DNA of 6,159 nt from assembly GCA_021806345.1 (NCBI GenBank), contig JAJZXP010000310.1, forward strand, positions 1-6,159, written 5' to 3'. Made by a program: the position numbers and the translations under genes. Below, piece by piece: positions 1 through 5,821 of this stretch (positions within the stretch are counted from its first letter, which is position 1; each line of letters begins with the position of its first letter). The stretch is from Thermoplasmata archaeon (GTDB taxonomy: Archaea > Thermoplasmatota > Thermoplasmata > Thermoplasmatales > Thermoplasmataceae). The notes beneath the pieces were generated by a model, which saw only the letters and a program-made list of their open reading frames with translations, searched no databases and had not been told where the DNA came from.

Positions 1-1
1 A

Positions 2-604
2 ATTTACAGTCACCTTTTGAAACAGGGTATTATAACTGCCGCTATTTCAACTCCAATTTCAATAGCTCTTCCTTTATTAAGCGATGAATTTACTGGTTTA
101 TCAGATCCATTTGTTCTTGGCGTGATTATAATTTTGATTATTTATCTTGCAACATTGCCACTTACTTACATTAGACTCAAGAAATACCTCTGGGGATTAT
201 TTGCTGCTAGATACTTGATTACACAAAACAGTGTGATTGTTTTTGTTTTTAGAAAAGGCCGGTTAGTCGATTATGCGACACCAATCAACGAGATTTCAGG
301 TGTCCTTATTACTCAGAAGAATTTAATAAAATTTGGCTTGGCAAATGCCACAATTCAAACGAAATTATTTGCCCGCAAGTCCAGAAAGGAGCGAAAGGAA
401 TCTATTCCAATTATTGAAGAGGCTCTTACAGATGAACCGGAAAACAATGAAATTGCCCGGAAAAAATTAAAGGTCAAATCGGGTGGAAAAAAGTTGAGAG
501 TTTTAGGCCGCCAACTTAAATACTTGAACTTAAAGGATGCTCAGGATGCAAAGAATCTGATCGAAAGTCTAATCCTTAAAACAGAAAACAGACCAAAAGT
601 CTGA
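2..604 (+). CDS. Membrane protein with bPH2 (DUF304-like) domain, 5' partial
   Basis: The reading frame is open to the left edge, so the true start probably lies outside the window. A TTG at 17 is the first possible start inside it, but five more in-frame codons precede it without a stop. Counting from that TTG, there are two hydrophobic segments, about residues 4-22 and 32-52 (the second rich in I, L and V). A beta-rich stretch follows at about 64-116 (YLITQNSVIVFVFRKGRLVDY, then INEISGV). This arrangement of paired membrane helices followed by 'Y-x-(I/L)-T, strand, I-x-x-I' is that of membrane-flanked bacterial PH-like domains (YdbS/YdbT type). A charged K/R/E-rich insert (about 117-160) interrupts the domain before a final helix ending in DAKNLIESLI. 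The family has no known enzymatic activity and its role here is unknown. No partner gene is visible. The domain call rests on pattern recognition only. Confidence 0.6.
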   Translation: MYSHLLKQGIITAAISTPISIALPLLSDEFTGLSDPFVLGVIIILIIYLATLPLTYIRLKKYLWGLFAARYLITQNSVIVFVFRKGRLVDYATPINEISGVLITQKNLIKFGLANATIQTKLFARKSRKERKESIPIIEEALTDEPENNEIARKKLKVKSGGKKLRVLGRQLKYLNLKDAQDAKNLIESLILKTENRPKV

Positions 605-889
605 ATCAATACAATTCTTAATAATCCCCAATTTCCACATTGTCAGAAATTGAAAGCAGACAACATAATAATACAATCTTTCTCGAAGAAGTCTCACATC
701 ATGTTATATATTTTATAGATAAATAGATAAACAAATCATGATTAATTGAGGATTTCGAATAAGGTACTTGAGTTCCAGGGAATTCTTCCTATACTTGACA
801 CAATAAAGCAAAACCGTAACCCGGGTGATATTTTCACTTTTATTTTCTGCATTCACCTGTATTTTAAAAGTAAATGTACATAGCTTACG
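605..889. other. Gene-free AT-rich spacer left of the transposase remnant
   Basis: No convincing gene, tRNA or terminator hairpin is seen between the bPH2-domain gene and the transposase remnant. It includes a very AT-rich patch at about 702-740. On the minus strand, the frame of the transposase stays open for 58 codons after its last stop (889 down to about 716), starting R-K-L-C-T-F. This could be old insertion-sequence sequence downstream of the transposase or chance. The right terminal inverted repeat of the element should lie here if it survives, but I could not identify it. Confidence 0.5.
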
Positions 890-1820
890 CTATCCATGCG
901 GAATTTTAATGGCATGAACATTGTATCCGAAGCATTAAAACATGAATTTCACCCTTACTCTTCTCACAAAGGTGACCATGACATGTGAAAAGTGAAACAT
1001 TCTTTTCATGACAGCATACGGATATCCCACCAGTTATCTCTTTCTTGAAATTCTTAAATTTCTCCTCACAGATTCGATGGACAGATTATGACCTCTCACA
1101 GATCTGTCGATTGTGCCATCAATTCCCTTGGGATCACTGCCAAAATATCCCTTGTCCCGGTACACAGTGATTCCATGCTTTGAAAGGTCAATCCTTGTGT
1201 CATGATCCTTTGCTATTGTTACCGCGTATGATCGGATGAATGGAACGCGATCGTCATCATCAACAATTGTGTGACCCTTGTAACCGAAGAATGTTTTATT
1301 ATTCTTTTTTGTGAATGAACCATCCTTTGATCTTCTTGTCTTTCCTTCCTCTCTCGGATCATCGTCCTTCACATGTCCGGGATCTGATGTTATGAATGTT
1401 GCATCCTGTGCAGATCCCTTTTTCACCTTCATTCTTTTCAGTTCAAGCTGTCTCTTTAATTCATTCCATATGATACGATCCATTCATGTCTTCGATAATC
1501 TTTCCCGGAAGAATCATATGGTCTTTGCGTCCCGCAGGAGATCGGGATAATCAAGGAAATTCATTAATTATACCCCGTCACGTATGAGTGTTTCTGTCTG
1601 TTCATCCACCATGTTGAACATGCTCTGCAGGAAGAGTACCTTCACCATTGTTATTATGGGAATATGTGGGCCTCATCCCTTGTCTGTATCGTTATGATAC
1701 AGATCCATGCAGGGGAGGAAATACACTCCAGTCAACTGCATCCTTTGCAAATGCAAGTGGATCATTAATTGCATTTGTCCTGTATTTTTCCTTCAGCGCT
1801 TCATCAAGAAGGCTACTCAT
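890..1820 (-). pseudogene. Degenerate IS5-type DDE transposase
   Basis: Reading the minus strand from an ATG at 1820 gives a nearly full-length transposase of about 310 codons, typical for IS5-type enzymes. The N-terminal part contains AVDWS, LPCMDLYHNDTDKG, MVKVLFLQSMFNMVDEQ and MNFLDYPDLL. The middle contains FFRERLSKT, then DATFITSDPGH with the first catalytic Asp (codon 1405-1403), then YRDKGYFG with the second (codon 1156-1154). A C-terminal part (PYAVMKRMFHFSHVMVT, VRRVRVKFMF, GYNVHAIKI) ends at a TAG at 890-892, possibly the natural stop. Damage: a frameshift near 1720 between DWSV and FLPC, and in-frame stops at 1673-1675, 1568-1570, 1514-1516, 1484-1486, 1034-1036 and 935-937. Where intact relatives have G-E-R-P-Y, this copy reads V-G-Y-P-Y, so the catalytic Glu is gone. 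The longest intact piece, 1483 to 1034, is a fragment, not a gene. Family assignment is from remembered motifs. Confidence 0.9.
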
Positions 1821-1837
1821 GCAGTAACATGGCTATC

Positions 1838-1894
1838 CCATGAATAAATGTTATGCTTACAAGGCATGCTCAGAATGCGGCGTCTTTAGAAATC
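1838..1894. repeat. 57-bp dispersed repeat, copy 1 (probable insertion-sequence left end)
   Basis: This stretch matches 3258-3314 in the same orientation with only three mismatches in 57 bases (1853, 1867 and 1884; A/G, T/C and C/T). Similarity continues weakly leftward to about 1826 with one gap. It sits 18 bp upstream of the transposase start at 1820, so it is most simply the left end of that insertion sequence, including its promoter. The outer inverted repeat and any target duplication could not be defined. Read on the plus strand it also encodes a short Cys-x2-Cys stretch (ACSECG), but the second copy loses the first Cys of that stretch, which argues against a coding role. Confidence 0.75.
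1843..1848 (-). promoter_or_regulatory. TATA-like box of the transposase remnant
   Basis: On the minus strand this reads TTTATT, centred about 25 nt upstream of the transposase ATG at 1820. That is the spacing expected for an archaeal TATA box serving a leaderless transcript. The box lies inside the 57-bp repeat, so it was probably carried by the insertion sequence. No transcription evidence is available. Confidence 0.35.
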
Positions 1895-2140
1895 ATCCTT
1901 GGATTCAATATTTTCTAGTCTTTATCTTTGTTTTGATCTTGTAAAGGATTTCCTTGATATCCATTTTTCATTAGTGGTTTCACAATGTGATGGGATGATA
2001 CTGTGATTGCAAGTGAGGCTTGCAAGAAATCTTCTGGAGGGGATATAAAAGTACTCATAATTCTTGACAGTGCCTGTTCTTACATATTCTTAGGTGTCAA
2101 ACTAAAAGATTCACTGTTCATTTGAAATCTCATGCTTTAT
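1895..2140. other. Spacer between repeat copy 1 and htpX; possible 40-codon remnant
   Basis: No recognisable gene lies here. The plus strand has one short open frame, GTG at 2003 to TGA at 2123-2125 (40 codons), with GGDIKVLIILDSA in the middle and GVKLKDSLFI at its end. The frame is open back to a TGA at 1988. Its hydrophobic strand followed by Asp looks protein-like, but I do not recognise a family and no ribosome binding site precedes the GTG. It may be a fragment of a lost gene in this decayed region, or chance. The htpX stop is at 2141, and no clear terminator hairpin or T-tract is seen for it on the minus strand. Confidence 0.3.
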
Positions 2141-3208
2141 CTAGATAGATAATATCTTGTTGATCCTCTGCCTGACTGAAGGATGAGAGCCAACCTGCAA
2201 ATTTATCGGTGTCATGTTTAAGTCGCTTCCCTTTATCAGCGCTATGGCAAGATGATTAGCATCACAGTATTTTGAAGCAAACTTGTCGGCCCTGAATTCC
2301 CGGATTCTTCCGATCATTTTCATGATGACTGGTATAAGAAAGAAAACCAAGACAGAAATGGCGAAGAGAAGTGGAAAATAAAACTTGTAGAAAGGTGATT
2401 TTATTAGCCCGTTGACATTTAACATCACCATAATGATAGGATACTCAACAAATATGAATGGTATCAGGGATAAAAAGAATAAAAGCCGATTATCCTTATG
2501 CTTCATATGACCTATCTCATGGGCGAGGATGCAGGCAGACTCTTCAGCGTTCAGATTGTTGTACAGATAATCTGTTATGTATATCGTGTTTTTTAAAACA
2601 CCTGCACAGTAGGCATTCGCAACCTTGGATTCTCCTACGGGAACCAGCATTGGAACTACACCTGGCATATTCTCCGAGGACGTTATGGAATCCAATTTTG
2701 CAAGAAGTTCATTGGTATCTATCGGTTGAGCATGCCTTATGGAATTTCTCACCCACAAATTATAGAACATCAGGAACCATAATATCACAAGAAATAATTG
2801 CATAAGTATGACTTCATCAAACGAGTTCAGGGTAAAATCTATTGTGATCATTAATGAACCAAAAAGAATCATGGTAAATATACCGAACTTGAAGTAGGAG
2901 TAAAATACTGGAAGCTTTCCAAACGATTCCAGATATCCGATGTTTAATTTCCTGTATTTCCTTTCAACAGTAAATCTTGCATAATAAAGGACCAAAAGGA
3001 TTAGCCAGTAAACTGCGACAGATGCAAATGCGAAGACGAAACTTTTAGCAAGTAATCCAGCAGAGAACAGGAAGTAAAACGGAGACAGAAACACAAATAG
3101 TAAATAAAATTTTGAATGGTGCTTCAATATTCTGAAATACTGGGTAGATTCGGTCTCATTATCTCTTCTGCTCTTGATATATTCGATTGCCGGAGGTAAT
3201 TCCATCAT
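2141..3208 (-). CDS. htpX: HtpX-like M48 family membrane zinc metalloprotease
   Basis: This 355-residue protein carries the M48 zinc site HEIGH at residues 230-234, with the general base Glu231. The likely third zinc ligand is Glu304 in the downstream EFRADKFA motif (304-311), which closely resembles the EFQAD signature of HtpX/Ste24 enzymes. Upstream, VANAYCAG (196-203) and NTIYITDYL match the conserved strand before the catalytic helix. Hydrophobic segments at about 33-54, 56-76, 108-126, 135-153, 243-263 and 277-297 indicate a multi-spanning membrane protein, with four helices before the catalytic domain and two between the zinc motifs. HtpX enzymes degrade misfolded membrane proteins under stress. 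The protein is longer than bacterial HtpX (about 290 residues) because of an extended N-terminus. Two ATG codons are adjacent (3208 and 3205), so the start could be one residue later. It is divergent from egtB and bracketed by two copies of a repeat. Confidence 0.88.
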   Translation of the reverse strand: MMELPPAIEYIKSRRDNETESTQYFRILKHHSKFYLLFVFLSPFYFLFSAGLLAKSFVFAFASVAVYWLILLVLYYARFTVERKYRKLNIGYLESFGKLPVFYSYFKFGIFTMILFGSLMITIDFTLNSFDEVILMQLFLVILWFLMFYNLWVRNSIRHAQPIDTNELLAKLDSITSSENMPGVVPMLVPVGESKVANAYCAGVLKNTIYITDYLYNNLNAEESACILAHEIGHMKHKDNRLLFFLSLIPFIFVEYPIIMVMLNVNGLIKSPFYKFYFPLLFAISVLVFFLIPVIMKMIGRIREFRADKFASKYCDANHLAIALIKGSDLNMTPINLQVGSHPSVRQRINKILSI

Positions 3209-3226
3209 TCCTGTATTTGTAAGGAG

Positions 3227-3232
3227 ATATAA
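3227..3232 (-). promoter_or_regulatory. TATA-like box for htpX
   Basis: On the minus strand this reads TTATAT, centred about 21-22 nt before the first htpX ATG (3208) and about 25 nt before the second (3205). No Shine-Dalgarno motif precedes either ATG. This fits a leaderless archaeal transcript starting at or next to the start codons. A second TATA-like sequence inside the repeat copy at 3263-3268 points the same way. Confidence 0.45.
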
Positions 3233-3257
3233 GGTATCCAGTTCTCAACATGTTATA

Positions 3258-3314
3258 CCATGAATAAATGTTGTGCTTACAAGGCACGCTCAGAATGCGG
3301 CGTTTTTAGAAATC
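3258..3314. repeat. 57-bp dispersed repeat, copy 2 (orphan, upstream of htpX)
   Basis: This is the second copy of the sequence at 1838-1894, in the same orientation with three mismatches. No transposase follows it. It lies in the htpX-egtB divergent spacer, 49 bp upstream of htpX and 56 bp upstream of egtB. On the minus strand it carries the same TTTATT box (3268-3263), which would place a start site near 3240, 32 nt before htpX. It could be a solo insertion-sequence end, a miniature element, or the scar of an excision or recombination event. No inverted partner is visible. Confidence 0.75.
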
Positions 3315-3339
3315 CTCAATTACCTATCCAGTACAAAAC

Positions 3340-3345
3340 TTAAAA
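3340..3345 (+). promoter_or_regulatory. TATA-like box for the egtB-egtD operon
   Basis: The sequence TTAAAA is centred about 28 nt upstream of the egtB ATG at 3371, preceded by the A-rich ACAAAAC, a plausible BRE position. No Shine-Dalgarno motif precedes the ATG, which suggests leaderless transcription of the operon. The box lies just right of repeat copy 2. Confidence 0.45.
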
Positions 3346-3370
3346 TCAATGATCTAATGAAGAAAGCGTA

Positions 3371-4642
3371 ATGCAAACTGCCAATCTCAATATCAAAAAT
3401 ACCAGCGAAATTCTCAAACTATATTTGAGAACAAGGGAAAGGACTTTGGATATAGCTGATCCACTTGAAATTGAGGACATGGTGATACAGGCGAATTCTG
3501 ACTGTAGTCCGGTCAAATGGCATCTAGCGCACACAACTTGGTTCTTTGAGAAATTCATCGCTTCAAAATTTATAACAAATTATGAAACATTTGATAGATC
3601 GTTTGATTACCTCTTTAATTCTTATTATGAAGGAATTGGAAGATATTTTCCCAAAGAAAGGAGAGGTACGGTCTCAAGGCCTACTGTCTCTGAGGTGCTA
3701 AAATATAGGAAATATATCGACAGTGTAATTGAAAATTTATTGAAAAATGGAAAGGCCAGTTCTGAGGTTTTGGATCTAATTGAGCTTGGGATAAATCATG
3801 AAGAACAGCACCAGGAGCTTATGCTTATGGATATTAAAATGGCGTTTTTCAATCATCCTGATTATCCCGCTTATAGAAATGATCTGAAAACACAGCATTC
3901 TAAGAAGAAGGTAAAACAAAGCTGGCACTCGTTTGATGAGGGTCTCTTTAACGTGGGTTTTGATGGATCGGGTTTTTGTTTTGATAACGAGACGCCTTCC
4001 CACAAAGAATGGCTTAATTCGTTCAGTATATCTTCTAGGCTAGTTACAAACGAAGAATTTTTGAATTTTATCATGGATGAAGGGTATCAAAGGCCAGAGT
4101 TATGGCTGTCAGATGGCTGGAGCTGGGTGAAATCAAATAATATAAGACACCCATTATACTGGGTCAAAGAGCGCGATGATTACAGCATATTTACCTTATC
4201 TGGTTTACAGAAAATGATTCTGAGTGAACCAGTTAGTCATATTAGTTTCTTTGAGGCTGACGCTTTTGCTAGGTGGTCTGGAAACCGTCTGCCGAGCGAA
4301 CCGGAATGGGAAAGGGCATTTTATAATTACAAGAAGACAGGCAGGGAGAACTTCATGGAATCAGATTATCTGAAACCAACATCATGCTCAAATGCTGGTT
4401 TATCTCAGGGTTTTGGTGATCTCTGGGAATGGACACAGAGTCCATATTTGCCATATCCTGGAAGTAAGCCAGCCGAGGGGGAAATAGGTGAATATAATCA
4501 CAAGTTTATGTCTGGTCAGATGGTACTGAAGGGTGGAAGTTATGGTACTCCGAGAGATCACATCCGTTTAAGTTACCGAAATTACTTTCAACCAGAGAAG
4601 CGATGGGCGTTCACCGGAATAAGACTTGCGAGGGACAGATGA
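3371..4642 (+). CDS. egtB: EgtB-type hercynine oxygenase / sulfoxide synthase (ergothioneine biosynthesis)
   Basis: This 423-residue protein has the full EgtB architecture. An N-terminal DinB-like helical domain (about 12-165) carries the three-His iron site: His54 in WHLAH and His143/His147 in HEEQHQE. A C-terminal sulfatase-modifying-factor (FGE) type domain (about 186-420) contains WLSDGW, GNRLPSEPEWE (304-314), GDLWEWT (349-355), LKGGSYG (386-392) and FTGIRLARD. EgtB uses Fe(II) and O2 to join a sulfur donor to hercynine, giving a sulfoxide that a lyase then converts to ergothioneine. The C-terminal loop reads RNYFQPEKRW. This resembles cysteine-using EgtBs more than mycobacterial enzymes, whose Asp and Arg for gamma-glutamylcysteine appear replaced by Phe406 and Lys410 (by-eye alignment). 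It is the first gene of a two-gene operon and overlaps egtD by four bases. No EgtA, EgtC or EgtE gene is in the window. Confidence 0.93.
   Translation: MQTANLNIKNTSEILKLYLRTRERTLDIADPLEIEDMVIQANSDCSPVKWHLAHTTWFFEKFIASKFITNYETFDRSFDYLFNSYYEGIGRYFPKERRGTVSRPTVSEVLKYRKYIDSVIENLLKNGKASSEVLDLIELGINHEEQHQELMLMDIKMAFFNHPDYPAYRNDLKTQHSKKKVKQSWHSFDEGLFNVGFDGSGFCFDNETPSHKEWLNSFSISSRLVTNEEFLNFIMDEGYQRPELWLSDGWSWVKSNNIRHPLYWVKERDDYSIFTLSGLQKMILSEPVSHISFFEADAFARWSGNRLPSEPEWERAFYNYKKTGRENFMESDYLKPTSCSNAGLSQGFGDLWEWTQSPYLPYPGSKPAEGEIGEYNHKFMSGQMVLKGGSYGTPRDHIRLSYRNYFQPEKRWAFTGIRLARDR
4630..4634 (+). promoter_or_regulatory. Weak Shine-Dalgarno-like site supporting the egtD start
   Basis: GAGGG lies inside the last codons of egtB, four bases before the ATG at 4639. 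An internal operon gene cannot be leaderless, so a binding site here is expected, and it favours 4639 over the upstream ATG at 4603. The spacing is short and the match partial. Confidence 0.4.
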
Positions 4643-5607
4643 TTAATTCTAATAATATCCATGATCAGAGTCCTCAACCACAGGATTTCAGGAAAGAAGT
4701 TCTGGTTGGACTCGGTTCGGAGAAAAAATGGCTTAACCCTAAACTGTTTTATGATGCAGCTGGTTCAAAGTTATTCGAGGAAATAACTAAGTTGGAGGAA
4801 TACTACCCGTCAAGAACCGAGAAATGGATACTTGAAAATTATTGGAAGGAAATTTGCAGTTTATTTGAAGAGGATTCGATGCTCGTTGAACTCGGCGCGG
4901 GAGATTCGTCCAAAACAGAACATCTGATAACCAGATGCAATAAAATAAGCTGCTATATGCCAATAGATATATCGAAAGTCAGTCTTGCGGATTCCTCCTA
5001 TAAGTATAGAAAAAAATTTCCCAATCTGGAAATAATCCCTGTATGTGCTGATTACACTAAGAATCTTGTTCTTCCATATTACAAACATCGTGGTAATCTT
5101 GTGCTATTCTTTCTGGGTTCGACAATTGGAAATTTTGAACCAAATGAGGCGGCAGATTTCCTGAAGAAATGTTCCGAAATCTTAGGCAGTAAGGATTTCT
5201 TCATAATAGGTGTTGATTTGAAGAAGGATAAAGAAACACTGGAGAAAGCTTACAATGATTCGAAAGGCGTCACCGCAAAATTTAACCTCAATCTTATAAC
5301 ACGAATTAGAAAGGAATTGAATTCCGACATAAAGGAGGATGATTTCTATCACAAAGCTGTCTATAATGAGCGAGAAGGAAGAATAGAAATGTACCTGATA
5401 GCAAGGAGATCGTTCGTCGTGGACATTTCAGGACACCGGATAGAGTTTTACCAAGGGGAAAAGATCCATACCGAGAATTCATATAAATACTCGGTAGATC
5501 AATTCACAAATATTTGCAGGTTATCTGGGTTAAAGACAGAAAAAGTTTTTACTGATAATGAGAGAAAATTTGCATTATTTGTTCTTAAAACTGAGAAATC
5601 TGCATGA
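4639..5607 (+). CDS. egtD: EgtD, histidine N-alpha-trimethyltransferase
   Basis: EgtD uses three S-adenosylmethionine molecules to convert L-histidine to hercynine, the substrate of EgtB. With the ATG at 4639 the protein is 322 residues, close to the 321 of the mycobacterial enzyme. A longer frame from 4603 would overlap egtB by 40 bases and add an unconserved tail, so the ATGA-overlap start is preferred. The SAM-binding motif is ELGAGDSSKT (84-93), followed by PIDIS (108-112) and CADYT (136-140). The histidine-pocket residues described for mycobacterial EgtD have equivalents at nearly the same numbers: Tyr56 in EEYYPSRTE, Asn165 in GSTIGNFEP, Tyr205, and Glu279/Ser281 in HTENSYKY. All key residues seem present, so an active enzyme is expected. 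It is translationally coupled to egtB, and a T-rich tract follows the gene. Confidence 0.94.
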   Translation: MINSNNIHDQSPQPQDFRKEVLVGLGSEKKWLNPKLFYDAAGSKLFEEITKLEEYYPSRTEKWILENYWKEICSLFEEDSMLVELGAGDSSKTEHLITRCNKISCYMPIDISKVSLADSSYKYRKKFPNLEIIPVCADYTKNLVLPYYKHRGNLVLFFLGSTIGNFEPNEAADFLKKCSEILGSKDFFIIGVDLKKDKETLEKAYNDSKGVTAKFNLNLITRIRKELNSDIKEDDFYHKAVYNEREGRIEMYLIARRSFVVDISGHRIEFYQGEKIHTENSYKYSVDQFTNICRLSGLKTEKVFTDNERKFALFVLKTEKSA

Positions 5608-5635
5608 AAATTCTAAATCTCTTAATGGGAGAAGT

Positions 5636-5647
5636 GTTTTGTTTTTT
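5636..5647 (+). terminator. T-rich tract downstream of egtD
   Basis: Four Ts, a G and six Ts begin 28 bases after the egtD stop. Archaeal RNA polymerase can terminate at such U-tracts without a hairpin, so this is a plausible end for the egtBD transcript. A second run (about 5720-5725) lies further on. Confidence 0.4.
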
Positions 5648-5758
5648 AGACCTCAGGAATCTCATGAATGGATTTACTTTGAAACAATATTGAAATTATG
5701 AATCATCCTGCATTCATCTTGTTTTTAACTGAATTTATAATTATCTGAATAACCAGGA

Positions 5759-5782
5759 TTAAATTAGGGATGCCTAAATTAA
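5759..5782. promoter_or_regulatory. Near-perfect palindrome upstream of the usp gene (possible operator)
   Basis: TTAAATTAGG, a four-base spacer and CCTAAATTAA form an inverted repeat matching at nine of ten positions. It ends 8 bases before the TATA-like box and 39 bases before the usp ATG, where an archaeal regulator dimer could act on promoter access. The right arm could itself serve as a TATA-like element. The regulator is unknown. Confidence 0.4.
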
Positions 5783-5790
5783 CAGAAAAA

Positions 5791-5798
5791 TTATTAAA
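5791..5798 (+). promoter_or_regulatory. TATA-like box for the usp gene
   Basis: TTATTAAA is centred about 27 nt upstream of the ATG at 5822, preceded by an A-rich run (GAAAAA), as expected for an archaeal promoter of a leaderless transcript. An AAGGAG at 5797-5802 looks like a Shine-Dalgarno but is 19 bases from the ATG, too far to serve it, and no nearer in-frame start exists. Confidence 0.45.
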
Positions 5799-5821
5799 GG
5801 AGTGAATATTGGATCATTGCT

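Noticed and set aside
868..901. Possible third copy of the 57-bp repeat (shared TAAATGT, GCTTAC and ATGCGG)
   Set aside because: The matches need several gaps, and the segment overlaps sequence encoding the transposase C-terminus, so the similarity is probably chance.
1311..1550. Plus-strand open frame of 79 codons opposite the transposase remnant
   Set aside because: It is the complement of recognisable transposase sequence (DATFITSDPGH and flanks), so it is a shadow.
1833..1924. Plus-strand ACSECG reading as a TnpB-like zinc-finger tail
   Set aside because: Only one Cys-x2-Cys pair is present, it is lost in the second copy, and the transposase-upstream explanation is simpler.
2458..2805. 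Plus-strand open frame of 115 codons opposite htpX
   Set aside because: It lies wholly antisense to a well-supported metalloprotease, has a low-complexity, unfamiliar sequence, and crosses the catalytic region.
4603..4638. Longer egtD start at the ATG at 4603
   Set aside because: It would overlap egtB by 40 bases, adds residues with no family similarity, and lacks a better binding site. The 4639 ATGA start gives the usual family length and residue numbering.
5797..5802. AAGGAG as the usp ribosome binding site
   Set aside because: It is 19 bases from the ATG and no closer in-frame start exists. A leaderless start fits better.
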